Assembly (NCBI GenBank): GCA_963576735.1
Contig: OY755171.1
Span: 14,074,001-14,138,000, forward strand
Length of the DNA: 64,000 nt
Reading direction: 5' to 3'
Origin: Bedellia somnulentella
Taxonomy: Eukaryota > Arthropoda > Insecta > Lepidoptera > Bedelliidae
Both the position numbers and the translations under genes were made by a program. Below are positions 31,222-43,300 of this stretch, in pieces (position 1 is the stretch's first letter; each line of letters begins with the position of its first letter). The notes beneath the pieces were generated by a model. The model did not search any database and was not told where the DNA came from. It saw nothing but the letters and a program-made list of their open reading frames with translations.

Positions 31222-33622
31222 ACAACGACGAGTGACGGCCACAACTGGTACTACCATCGCCATTTTGAAATTTCAGTCTGTCATTGTCAGTTAGCACTAC
31301 TAAATGAAACTTATAGGGTGACCTACATATATAATAAATTATCATACATACATACATACATATACTCACGCCATTAGTTCCCATTGAGGTAGGCAGAGAC
31401 TATTGATTGCCACTTCGCACGATCCTGACAAACCTCTCTAGCTTCGTTTACATCCATCAATCTTTTCATACATGCTCTTTTATTCTTTATACTTCGGACG
31501 CCAGCCTTTTTGAGCACACTCTCAATTTGGTCCAAGTGTGTTCTCCGTGGTCGTCCTCTACTAACATTACCATCCACACTAGCTCTATAGATCCCTTTTA
31601 CCAATTTTCTATCATCCATCCTCTCTATGTGCCCAAGCCATCTCAACATTCCTTTTTCTATTTTTCTTACAACATAATCTTTCACACCACACTTTTCACG
31701 AATAACACTATTTCTCACTCGGTCACATAATCTAACATTACAATTTTTTCTGAGGGACCTCATCTCTACTGCATTCACTCTGCTCTCATGCTTCTTCTGC
31801 CACACCCAACATTCGCTTCCATACATAAGCGTAGGAACAAGAACAGCATCATGCACAGCCATTCGGGCCTTTTCAGACACCGATTGACTGGTCATTAGGC
31901 TATTCATTGCTCCATTTACCACATTACCCTTTTTCACTCTTCTTTCAATATCTTCATCACATTTTCCATCCCTTGTAAACAAACTTCTCAGATATACAAA
32001 CTCCTTCACCTGTTCCACATCCTTACCATCTATCACAATCACGCATTCTGTCACATCTTCATTACTCTCAAAAACCATCGTTTTGGTCTTATCCACATTC
32101 ACCCTCATTCCCTTTCTTACAAAAGACTCACATGCAATATTCATCATCTCTTGCAACTCTTCTGCCGACGATGCAAGTAGCACTTGATCGTCAGCATACA
32201 AGAGGCATTTAATGATGAATCCACTCATTCTTAGTCCATAATCACTTTCACGCAACTCTGTCAAGCAGTCATCCATGAACAAATTGAAGAGCCACGGAGA
32301 AGCTACACATCCCTGTCGGACACCCCTAGAGATTCCGAACCAGTCAGTGTTTTCCCCGTTTACTCTTACACATGCACTAGACTCCTCATAGAGTGATACC
32401 AATGCACGTATAAGTTGACTCCCCAAACCGAACTTGGATAACACCTCCCATAAACACTTTCTTACCACCCTATCATACGCCTTCTCTAAATCAATGAAGG
32501 AGCAATACACATTTTGGTTCTTAGCTAAGAACTTTTCGGTGATGCTCCTTAGAGAGAAGATTTGATCCATACATCCCATTCCTTTTCTAAATCCCGCTTG
32601 CACAACCCATATTTCCTCATCAGTTACATTCATCACTCTTTCAATCAGTACCTTAGCATAGCAATAAATTATCATTTACATTAATACTTTTTGTAGTGGA
32701 AAGTTTTTTTTAAAGACAATTATTTATCATATATTTGTTTGCTTATTAATAAACGCTTTTCTTTCCAGTATTCAATATAAAAATTAATGAAAATTATTAT
32801 TTATTTTGCTAAAATTATCTAAGTAGGCTGACTCCGTCCGCAAAGTTGTGCGCACATGACTATAGCGGCGCGGGTGACGGGAAGTGGAGAAATGTTTCCT
32901 AATAAGATTTCACTTCGTATACGCTGATGCGTGGGTTCTGATTCTAATGCGGGGATGTACCATGCATGTGTCATTTTTTAAATCATAATTGTCTGACCTA
33001 AATATAAAAATACAAGGTTGTTAACAGCAATAGAAAAGTGCCCATAAATCCACTAACCCAGTAAAATGAATGACCCAAACGATATCTGATGTTTAGAATT
33101 ATTTTTTCTGTGCCACTTTTTTAGGGGATCTATGTGTGAATATTAAATGTAAGACAGTACACGATAAGGTCTTTAGGCCTCAGATTTACAGGATGAAAAA
33201 AAATGTAGGTACACACTTTTTTACTCTAAGTGTCACAAAAAACAAATTCTTGAGTGTAAAATAATGAAACAGTTTACAGAGAAGTACAATTGGCAGTGTT
33301 GTAGCAGTATCTTCCAGACAACATTTGGAAGGTAAGATCAGTAAATTCAGGCTACACAGTCATTTGGGTAGACATACAAGACAAGGGCAAAAATAAGCAA
33401 ATATAATTAGCTTATATTCAAAAGAACTTATTTACTTACAACAATATATTAATTAAATTAATATTACATAAATTGTTTTATTAAGACATTTCAATACATA
33501 AATAAATTAGCCTGTATGATTTAAAATTATTCCTCATATAATGATATTTTTTTATTTACTGGCAATAACAATATCGATGACAGCGACGCCTTAACCGGCC
33601 AAGAAAAGTTTGTGAATCTGTA
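31219..33622 (-). mobile_element. Tc1/mariner-type element, copy 1, split by an RTE
   Basis: Inverted similarity to 46807-48613: CGCCATTTTGAAATTTC, GACAATGACAGTC-like, TTATAGGGTG, AAAAATTAATGAAAATTATT, GTGCCCATAAAT, GGGTCATTCATT-type blocks and the terminal CCGGCCAAGAAAAG. The right terminal repeat is at 33595-33622; the left one is lost or replaced next to the MITE ending at 31221. An RTE LINE sits at 31346-32662. The 3' end is about 155 bp upstream of the VMA21 start codon. Confidence 0.8.
31346..32662 (-). mobile_element. RTE-clade LINE copy 2, 13-bp TSD
   Basis: 5'-truncated copy with one open frame (32675-31374, 433 aa). The first few residues come from flanking DNA, then KVLIERVMNVTDEEIWVVQA through motif A (FIDLEKAYDRV), motif B (GVRQGCVASP), YADD (LLYADDQVLL) and the RTE C-terminus. 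No internal stop; very similar to the copy at 5885-7690. TSD AATAAATTATCAT at 31333-31345 and 32663-32675. It lacks the endonuclease domain and most of the N-terminus. Confidence 0.93.
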
Positions 33623-33777
33623 CTCTAACTCAAATGTTCTCGATCTTGATTCTCGTTCGTTTATTGAGTTCATTTCATTCCATTCATTCACTTAATTTTT
33701 ATTCATGTGATTGATGGCTGCGGTGCGCTTTCAGTACTAAAGTTTAATTTTTCTTTTGGTTTTATTTCTATATTATA

Positions 33778-34124
33778 ATGATTGAAGGTCGCGCTAATGT
33801 ATGTACATATATTATTTTTATGAACTATGTGTTAGAATAAAACTTAAGGGTATCAACATTAATTCATATTTTCAGGAATTGCCAGACTTCCAGGTGTTTC
33901 GGACAGTAATAAAATACTGTATGTGCATTATAATAATTCCAGTATTGGCATTCTTTGTATCGAAAATAGTGGTATTCGATTATATTTTAAGCTTAGGATC
34001 TGTCTCAAGCAGTGTTTATTCAGCGGCTGTAGCAGTTATTGTACTCCATGTCACATTAGGCATGTACATCTATAGAGCATATAATGAAGCTGAAAAACCA
34101 TCTAAGCCAATTAAAAAGGACTAA
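33778..34124 (+). CDS. Vma21: VMA21, V-ATPase assembly factor
   Basis: Two exons: 33778-33798 (MIEGRAN) and 33876-34124, phase 0, giving 89 aa, close to the usual length of metazoan VMA21. The protein is a two-pass membrane chaperone of the endoplasmic reticulum that assists assembly of the V0 sector of the proton pump. Seen here: FRTVIKYCMCIIIIPVLAFF (first membrane segment), KIVVFDYIL, then SVYSAAVAVIVLHVTLGMYI (second segment) and the conserved YIYRAYNE. It ends KPSKPIKKD, so the C-terminal signal is lysine-rich. A longer reading frame with an upstream ATG at 33801 is intronic. A transposon end lies about 155 bp before the start codon, so it may contribute promoter sequence. EXD1 begins 69 bp after the stop. 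Confidence 0.93.
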
Positions 34125-34193
34125 GTTCTTTTAGTATAGAGATAGAGATAACGACAAGTGTATTTATTACTAATTAAGCATTAAAATATCAAG
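34125..34193 (+). promoter_or_regulatory. 69-bp VMA21-EXD1 intergenic gap
   Basis: Contains no AATAAA; the only near match is ATTAAA at 34180-34185, 9 bases before the EXD1 ATG. VMA21 3' end formation therefore probably occurs inside EXD1, or the two frames share a transcript. Confidence 0.5.
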
Positions 34194-36574
34194 ATGGACA
34201 ACATTTATTCAAAGGGAGAACTAGTTCAAGTATGCACAAAAAATGATGAAGTAGTCGAAGGCCGATTTTTTGATATGAATTCAGATAAGACCAGGATATC
34301 TTTATATAATGTTAAAGAGTCTCCCAAAAGTTTACCAGAGGATGGTCTTCAACACTATTACGATTCAGAAGTACGGAAAATAACTAAGTTGAAGGATACT
34401 GAGAGTTTAGCTGAAAACTTGGTAAAAATTAAAATATCGCAAAAAGACTGTGAGGATATTATGAAAGTATCTAAGAAGTACATAGTCATAAATCAAGTTG
34501 ATAGTAGTTTCCATGAGGCTTTAGATAATCTAAAGCAATATAGTTATGTCGGGGTCAGTACTGATGGAGCATCTATGGGAAGAAAATGCAAGCTACCATT
34601 CCTTGTTATGTCAACCCCTTTTCAGATCTACATTTTTGATATTGTAGCTATGCAGCATTCAGCCTTTGAGGCTGGGCTGAAAGACATTCTGGAGAGTAAT
34701 CATCCTAAAAAGATAGTCCATGATTGTAGAAAGCTATCTGACTGTCTTTATCATAAACATTTTGTCCAACTCAATTCTGTATTTGATACTCAAGTAAGTA
34801 TTGTTGTTTTTATTAAAATGAAGATAAAAATAAGCAGCAATTTCTTGGTAAAGGAGAACACCCAGATTCTACCTACTTTTGCCATTTTGAATAAGGGTTT
34901 AAAATTACAATCTCTTGTTAATCTTGACTGCTGCAGTAGTCCAAAATTGTGAAATACACTGTACAGTCTTTTTTTAAATACCCTAATGAGCATAAAGGAC
35001 TAAGGCTCAAATCAATTTACTTAAGGTGTCAAATTTTTTCAGAACAGACTTGACAGTGATTTTTTATAGGTGTTTTTCTGTGATAATCTTCATTATCCGT
35101 ATATATTTTTTGTAAATGCTGTCCTAAAAAAAATATGTTGTCCTCTCTAAAAGACTCAAACAAACCTTAAATCAAAGCAAACAATAAATCCATTATTATG
35201 ACTTAAACCACAAAGGTATAGTTGAAGAGCTGTCTTGCAAAAAAAGTTTATAATATGATAAGATAACATACCCTGAATCCTGATGACTGCCATGTAGCCC
35301 TCCTGTATCCTTTGCAATAATATAGGCCCCATGCATGGGGCACTAAAACCATAACTGCTAAATCAAGTCCATTACTTGTGGTAAATTTTAAAGTATCAAT
35401 TATATTTTAGGTCGGTGATCTCATCATCACAAAAAACAAATGTGGACGTTTACCTGTTACAGTCAGAACCTTAAAACAGTGCTTAAACCATTATTTGGGA
35501 CTACCATTAAATTCAGTTGAAGAGAAGGTATGTTGTTTTGTTATTTAACACACTATGAACAATATGTATAGTATATTTCATGCTTTGATTTATGTGTGCA
35601 TGCAATGATTTTAGCATGTTCACATATGCAAATCACATTTGTATACAGTTAACTACATGTAAGGTATGTGTCACTTTGTGTGATAAAAATGCTGTATTGG
35701 CCATGGTCATGTATGATATGTGGAGAAAAAATAAAGTTCTTGCAGTCACCCAATTCTATATTGTGTATAAATTTGTAATCATTCAAAAGCCTGGTTCAGT
35801 AATACACTTTCAAGCAGAATATCTTGGAGTCATCCAAATGGCCCAGGCTATGATGAAAAGAGATATTTTGGAAATTACTAATATTATTGCTGAAAGTACT
35901 TATACTTATATAGCAACATGATAGTCCAGTGGGTAGAACACCCACCCAAAAAACAGAAGGGCGTGAGTTCCTATCCTGGGTCGGGCCTACACCAATTTGT
36001 CTTTTCTAAAGTCATATGTGTGGTTAATTTATCATGGTTGTTATCGGTGAGGGAAAACATCGTGAGGAAACCCACATGGCTGAGTTGTACTTAGTCATGT
36101 GACAGTGTATTCGTACAAAACGGCGATAGGCCTGCCCCCTATCACGTGAGTACACTGTCTAAGCAAAACGTGGGTACCTTCTCTGGACACTAGATGGCAC
36201 TGCCATGTGAGTTCAGAAGTATTGGTACCTCTGCCAACCCCTTCGGGGATAAACGGCGTGAACGTTTATGTTTATGTTATGTTACTTATACTTGATTATA
36301 ATGACTTCTTAATATTACTTTTTGTTTACAGTTTGATATAGTGCAATGCACTGAACGCCCATTACCTTCAACTTTAAAGGAAACACTCTCCAAAAATATA
36401 TCATATCTACATCGATTGTCTGAAATAATAAATGATGAAATGGCAATGCCTTTTATAAGAGGTGTGGATTGTTATATTGAAAACCTGCGATCGTGTGATG
36501 ACTTCAAAGCCTGGGAATTATGTGGAAATATTAATCAAGCACCAAAGGAATTCAAAAATGCTATTGAATATTGA
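34194..36574 (+). CDS. Exd1: EXD1-like piRNA biogenesis factor
   Basis: Three exons, all phase 0: 34194-34793, 35411-35527, 36332-36574; 319 aa. Residues 1-75 form an Lsm/Sm-like domain (MDNIYSKGELVQVCTKNDEV, VEGRFFDMNSDKTRISLYNV). The rest is a 3'-5' exonuclease (RNase D-like) fold: YSYVGVSTDGASMGRK, PFQIYIFDIVAM, KKIVHDCRKLSDCLYHK, VFDTQVGDLI and ERPLPSTLKE. In active DEDD enzymes the first motif is D-x-E; here it reads D-G-A, so the catalytic Glu is missing, matching the known inactivity of EXD1. In mouse and silkworm EXD1 works with TDRD12 as an RNA adaptor in piRNA production (family knowledge). Intron 1 is 617 bp. Intron 2 holds a SINE-B copy. AATAAA at 36989-36994 is a likely poly(A) signal. 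Confidence 0.88.
35913..36276 (+). mobile_element. SINE-B copy in EXD1 intron 2
   Basis: tRNA-derived head ATGATAGTCCAGTGGGTAG (A-box-like), GTGAGTTCCTATCC (decayed B box), GGTCGGGCCTACACCAATTT, and 3' end CTGCCAACCCCTTCGGGGAT, GGCGTGAACGTTTATG. Same orientation as EXD1. Confidence 0.9.
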
Positions 36575-37312
36575 ACTTCAAAGAAAAAAAAATTCACATT
36601 CCATTCACCTGTTTGTAATTAGGGTTATTGTTTCACTATCATGCAAGTACTATTGACAAATATCTTAAGTCAAATAGGAAAGCAACATGACAAAAGTATT
36701 ATATTTTCACTTGGTAGATGCAAAGTCATTGTGCTGAAAGTAAATATAGAAGAAAATGCTAAATATGCTTAAGAAAATTTAAACTTTGATAATGTTTAGT
36801 CCTAAGCAAAGCCAGCTATTATTTTGAATCTTAGATCAAATTCCAGAAAGCTTTCATAAAGCTTTTCCTAATTTAATGAATCACAAAATTGCTTAGCAAA
36901 TTACTCCCTTTTATAAGTGTGTTGTGTAATGTAATAGACTAAGATGGAAATGAGTTGGTATAGAACAATAATTTAATTAAGGTTTTATAATAAAATCAAG
37001 TTTCAAAACATCCTTTTAGGAACAATACAAAATATTATGTGTAATCACTTTTTCTAATACTTAATCTCCAAAGCTTGTTGTGACGAAAAAAGCTGTGCTT
37101 AAATAAATTATATGTGATAAAATTTGTTTCAATAATTTATCTCACTCAATAATTAAAAACATATAGGTGCGTTTAATTAAGCATGGCTACCATCTGACAT
37201 CAGTCATCATCGCAAAGTAACTTATAAAATTGGAACCATGCTTTAGTGATGTTCATCATATACTAAAATGTTATGTGGTGGCACTATAATCACAAAGAAT
37301 ATAGCTAATCTA

Positions 37313-37640
37313 ATACTGTGATAGCTGAATGGATAAGAACTTACTACTGTCCAGACAGGCATGGGTTCAAATCCCGGGTCGGGCCTACACCAATTTGTCT
37401 TTTCTGAAGATATATGTGTGATTAATTTGTCATGGTTATTAACGGTGAGGAAAAACCCACATGGCTGAGTTATGCTTAGCATGTGACAGTGTCGTACAAA
37501 ACGGCGATAGGTCTGCCCCGATCACGTGAGTACACTGAATCAAAACGTGGGTACTCTGAACACCAGATGATAATTATATGTGATGTTCAGAAGTATTAGT
37601 GCCTCTGCCAACCCCTTCGGGGATATTCGGCGTATCCGAC
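37313..37640 (+). mobile_element. SINE-B copy, then RTE-type tail
   Basis: Head TGTGATAGCTGAATGGATAAG and GGGTTCAAATCCCGGGTCGG; runs to CTTCGGGGATATTCGGCGTA. Confidence 0.82.
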
Positions 37641-37850
37641 GTATTTGCCCTTTTGATAATTTCGAAGGGACGAAAATTTTCCGTATTTTCTATATTTGTG
37701 AAAGAGATAGATAACGCCAACGGGGATGGCAACAGGCATCCGAAATATGAAGAATTACAGAGAATGTATGAGGTTTGCCAGGAACTTACAGTGGCGATCG
37801 ATAGTCTATGCCTACCCCAATGGGAACTAACGGCGTGAGTATACGTATAT
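37641..37850 (+). mobile_element. RTE-family 3' end
   Basis: GTATGAGGTTTGCCAGGAAC, GTGGCGATCGATAGTCTATG and CTACCCCAATGGGAACTAAC, then GGCGTGAGTATACG: the end of the RTE in plus orientation. The first ~90 bp are not clearly RTE. Confidence 0.7.
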
Positions 37851-38793
37851 ATTAAAGTTTTATGAGTTCAAAATCGTTTTTACTCTACGTGTCTTAGCCT
37901 ACAGGGGTATGGAGTTTAGTTTTCAATGTATGGTATGGCGGATCCGTAGCGGTGATTGTTCACAGCACCTGCTAGTCGAGTATTAAAATTATAAGGAGTA
38001 AGGGTTTCGTGACGAATACTTTTAGAGCATTCGATCGGTTGGTGGCTTGGGATAAGACGTTGATTCATCACTAATGCCTTGATGGTAAACGAGAGTGCAT
38101 AATGCAATGGCTTAAAAAGGGTGCAGAGATCCTTAAGAAATTTATACAATAACTTTATTGCACACCAAGATATTAACACATACAAAATAGTTTACTGTAA
38201 ACATTATAGCTACGGTTTTTTCATAGATATATATAAACAATGCATTCATGGACACAACCAAATATACTACGAGTTGATCACAATGAACGACCCTACTATG
38301 TCAATTTAGATTTCGATTGTACAGTCAACAAACAGAGAACATAAAACTATTTTAAACCCCCAGATATAGATGAGTTTGTACTTGGATATCTTACGACGAT
38401 TGGGTTCACTTTTTCATTCTACATCGAGAATATGTTGAACGTCTCTCGTAGATAATACAGCAAATTAGGAAGTCTGAGGCTTTCACAGTATATTGAGACT
38501 TAGACTTTCCAAAACCAGAGCCCTCAACAAAAACTTAGTTTTGACATGCCGAGATGTACTCTACCCAATGAGCATGTAAAAGGTGAATACGAGTAAAATA
38601 ATTACTGCTCATATGAAGGGGATTTTCCAGAACATCCTGAGTACGACTTGTATTTGTTTACATTTCGAAGTTTTGATTAGTATATCTACTACTAAAAAAG
38701 ACGAATAAAACAAAATTTTATTGGTGATATTTAATTCATTAACTGTGAAAATAACAATGAGTATAAAAAAGCAATTTGTAATATGACATTAAT
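37851..38793. other. Spacer with a possible LINE 3' end
   Basis: About 37900-38220 ends in AATAACTTTATTGCACACC, resembling a LINE 3' UTR on the minus strand. The rest shows nothing I can support. Confidence 0.3.
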
Positions 38794-38805
38794 ATCATCC
38801 TATTT

Positions 38806-38998
38806 ACTCATAAATAAAAGATGTTATTAAAGGAAAGAAACATTTCGACACTGGCGGGGTTCGGGGTACGGGGGCGTATACCCGAAGGTCGCGGGTTCGA
38901 ACCCCGCCAGTGTCGAAATTTTTCTTTCCTTTAATAACATCTTTTATTTATGAGTAATAATCCCCACATGAGGAATTCATGTCAAAAAACATTAAATT
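38806..38998. mobile_element. Palindromic trl copy, 12-bp TSD
   Basis: Left arm: ATAAATAAAAGATGTTATTA, AAGGAAAGAAACATTTCGAC, ACTGGCGGGGTTCG. It switches strand near 38865 and then reads the complete tRNA-like sequence and the same block inverted, ending CATGAGGAATTCATGTC. TSD ATCATCCTATTT at 38794-38805 and 38999-39010. Confidence 0.88.
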
Positions 38999-39010
38999 AT
39001 CATCCTATTT

Positions 39011-39700
39011 GTTTTCTTTTATTAGTGGACAGACAGCACAAGTGATGTTAAAATTTTGTATATCCACGTTTAGTAACTTGAACATGGTTAGTTTAATATA
39101 TGGGCCCACTAGCTGACCCGAAGGACTTCGTACTGTAAATTTGCGTATGCCAAACTTTAGGCGGTTTTCCCGATACTCTAAGTTCAATCAGGCGTGAGTA
39201 TTTTATTAGTTTTTTTTTCGGGATAAACAGTATTCTATTTGATAATTCGGGTCATTATATAGCATTCTGCTAAATTTCATTCATATCTATTCTGTAATTG
39301 AGAAGCCTTTTCACCTCAAACATCTAAACTTCCACATTTATAATATTAATAGGATTTCATTTTAAAATAATGCATACTTGAGAAAGTTGATGCAATCGAT
39401 TAATAATCTAAAGATAAGCATCTACATTAGGTTGTCTTAGTCCTTAGTCAATAAAGCCCTAAAGGGGTCTGTAATAGCTGGGACTCCACACACAATTCAC
39501 AAGCCTTTGTACGTTGAGTTTGTTTTTTTAATTGTTAAAATGTCCATGGCTTGCTGAACTTCTTACATCCTTGTCTCTTTGTAATATAGAATACAATAGT
39601 GGTTGAAACTACAACTCTGATGCTTTGACTAACCTTTCATTAGTTGTGATTGTACGTATGTACGCCATAGTTAAGTAAATAAAGGCACACTGACAATAAA
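39011..39700. other. Spacer; distal VPS36 3' region
   Basis: No supported exon; a fragment CCCACTAGCTGACCCGAAGG (39109) looks like a dispersed repeat. Rc AATAAA near 39712 may be the VPS36 poly(A) signal. Confidence 0.35.
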
Positions 39701-40378
39701 AAAAAGTTGTGTTTATTTTATTGCACAATGGTCATTAACTCTAAATTGCATAACATAATATATAATACAGAAAGGCAATTATTAATTATGGCAAATTTTT
39801 CATGCCTTCAGCACATGGTTCAGTCCCTCCATTGCCTAACACCACCGTGATACTTAGAAAGCAAACCGGTGAAGTTGTACATATTTGAAAGCTGACATTT
39901 ATACTATTTATGGCTTTAAACCAGATTCACTTTAAGGTTGAATCGGTAAACAATACTCGAGGTACTAGATCTTCTAAACATCCATATTATTTACTTGCAC
40001 TATTTATATAGCAATAAAAAACAGTGTTCAGAATACATAAGCATTGTTTCGAATATTGAATTAACAGGGTTCCATTATAATTTTTCGGCTTCATTCATAT
40101 TCATTTCATTCGGGAAGTTCGATGATTTGACAAAATGTAGCTAATGCTGTGCACTGCACTAGATTTCTTGTAAAAAAGAACCATAAGTCCACTTTGAATA
40201 TCCTAAGCTAATCCACTCAGCGTCCATACCTCAAAGCTTACTCTATACCTTGGTTATTTTCAATCAACAACAGTTTTAGAAGCACCAATAACAACTTTAA
40301 AACATATTTCTCTTCCTCCATGCCATTTTAACTTTCAGGCTTTTTCAAATTTCGTTCCGCTAACATATGACTTTAGTG

Positions 40379-43300
40379 TTATGATTCGTTTTTAAGGAAA
40401 AGATTGGGATAGAATGTCAAGCCTTCAATTGATTCGTCTCTACACGCAAGTCCTAATCTTTCTGTTGTGAAAAGTCGTTCCCGGGCCAGCAGGATTGATA
40501 CGTTGGCTATTTGAGATAACTTTTCTGGTGTTAATGCTTTGTGCTCTGCCACCTGGGAAGAAATGAAAATATATAAAATTACATTGGATTAGTATAAGCT
40601 TATTTACTTTTTACAGTATGATACATCGTAATTCTTTCAAATCCCTTCTTACTTAAATGGACAATCCCTTAATCAAAAGTCAAATTGTTGATTTCTCTCA
40701 TTTCAGTATTACGGTCACAAATTCGTCCTAGATTTACAATCGTAAACTTTATTTATTAAATCGTTGAACCATTACTAATTTATCTTGAAATCCATGAAAG
40801 CACCAGTTCTTATTAACTTGTGAGAATATAATACTAACCAATTCCGAGGTCGTTCTAGCAATTTCTTCATCTCTATGTGAATTCAATTGTAAGACGCACG
40901 CACCACTCGGAAACTTTCTAAGTGACATTGGAGCTCCAATAGTTTGCAATAATCTGAAATAATGTAAAAAATAAAGTGAATTACTGAAAGAATGGTCCCA
41001 GAGAAAGTAACTGTAATAAGTATTTTAGGTAAAGCAGCGGATTTAAAACAACATACATACACTCACGCCATTGGTTTTAAATAAGGCAGGCAGAGACTAT
41101 CGATTGCCACTTAAATATGTTCCTGGCAAATCACACTCGATTCGCCTACACTCTTGCAATAATCAGAAACAAATCTCAACTCAATTTTAAAGGTAAGGGT
41201 ATATACTGAGTTACCTATGTAATTGTATTTCCTTACTCGGGGCTATAGGCTGGATGTATAATATCTTACATACTCACGGCTATAAATCCTTAGAAAGGAT
41301 AGCCAGAGCTAAGGAATCAGGAATTCCTCAGCCACTTTTGGAAGTTGCGTGCGGAAAAGAAGGTAAAATAAAGGTTGTTGGTGATGGGTCTCCAACCGCA
41401 TCGCCCAAAAAAGCCCTTAAAAGCAATATACCATTAGTCGCCTTTTACGTAAACCCACCAGAAGAAATGGGGTAGTGCTATTCTAAGCCGACACTACACA
41501 GCAGTATAATATCAATCATAATCTAAAGTGATTCACGAAAGTTTAACTTGGTAAAGTTTTTCCGATATAGTAAAGCGCTGCCATATTTATTGCGTAGGCG
41601 CATTAACTGCAACTTTCTCGATTGAACCCACCCGTTGCTTCCCTATCTTAGCAAAATTATTGATCCTAGATATCATTCAATATATATCAAACAACCGTGA
41701 TAGCTCAATAGGTAGAACACCGGTTGTCGTGAAAACGACTAGAGTTCAAATCCCGGGTCGGGCCTACACCAATTTGTCGTTTCTAAAGACATATGTGTGG
41801 TTTGTTTATGATGGTTGTTAACGGTGAGGGAAAACATCGTGAGGAAACCCTACATAACTGAGTTGTACTTAGTCATGTGACAGTGTATTCGTACAAAACG
41901 GCGATAGGCCTGCCCCGATCACGTGAGTACACTGTGCAATCAAAACGTGGGTTCTCTGAACACCAGGTGACAAAGTCACGTGATGTTTGTGATGTGATGT
42001 TCAGAAGTTCTGGCAACCCCTTCGGGGATATTCGGCGTGAACGTTTATGTTTATGTAGATATCATTATAGATCTAAGTATTGATTATTAACAACGATAAT
42101 CGTAATGAAAGTAAAACCACGCCACTGTGCGTGATAGCGGTGGTGGTGCATTCAACGGAATTATCACGGTAATTTTTCGTCCATTCGTCACCTTCAAACA
42201 TTATATTTATCAAAACGTCTTTTAAAAAGCTACTCACTTGCAAGCGTTTAATAAATCTTCCGGTGAGACAAGCTCAAGTCCTCTAGCTCTATTCACTCGG
42301 CACCAAACATCTGCTAACGACATGATACCTCCATTATCCTGTAAATGAAATAATAAAAAATATTTACATCACACCCAGATACTGATTAAAATAAGGTGGG
42401 CATTAATGCTTCGCGATAAGAAATCGGAGCGAAGTGGCGAGTGATTGTCGAGTAATTGCTAGGGCTCCCATAGACTTTTGATGTGTGATTGATTATTAGT
42501 CCATGGTAAGTCCGATCTGGATGTTGTTACTGTCTCAAAACTTGTCATCAGTGTGGGTGACCATTGTGCAAATTTGATCTGATATTCTAAGCCGACACTA
42601 CACAGCAAAAATCACGTATGAAGAATTGAAAACTATGAGGATAACAAACAATATTGGTGCGCCTTTCCCAATTTGATACATTTAATGAATAAAACTAATT
42701 ATAACACATGTGGAATTCTTACTTATGCTGCATAAAATACTTCAGAAAATTCTGATACCGTGCTTTTCCCACGGATTAATTACCAATTATAAAACTAACA
42801 CCATATTTTCATACAACCCAGTTGCGGTGCGGGCAAACAAAAATAAGTAATAAATCTTTATAGTGTAGTGCCGGCTTAGCATAGCACTACCCCATTTCTT
42901 CCGGTGGGTGTACGTAAGAGGCGACTAACGGTATTGGGGCTGTAAAGGGATTTTTGGGCGATGCGGTTGGAGACCCATCACTAAACAACCTTTATTTTAC
43001 CATCTTTTCCCCACGCAACTTCCAAAAGTGGCTGAGGAATTTTTAATTCCCTAGCTCTGGCTACCCCTTCATGGGATTAATAGCCGTGAGTATATATTAT
43101 GTTATGTAAATCTTTATACCAGATTTACTTCCCAACTTATACACTCCCCATAAATTAAATACCCATTTAGGTAAGCAGAAATTTGTGATTGCTTTATTGT
43201 ACGATCACGAAAAGCTTTCCTCACATTCGTCATTTGATTCTTATTCTTATTGCTTCAGACTCTCATTGTTGCTAAAACTTTTTAATCTGGTCCACAAACT

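Noticed and set aside
33801..33875. Upstream ATG in the VMA21 frame at 33801
   Set aside because: It lies in the intron: GT at 33799 and AG at 33875 join MIEGRAN directly to ELPDFQV, giving a normal VMA21 length.
35592..35921. 109-codon frame in EXD1 intron 2
   Set aside because: No homology, no splice phase match with EXD1, and it runs into a SINE-B head.
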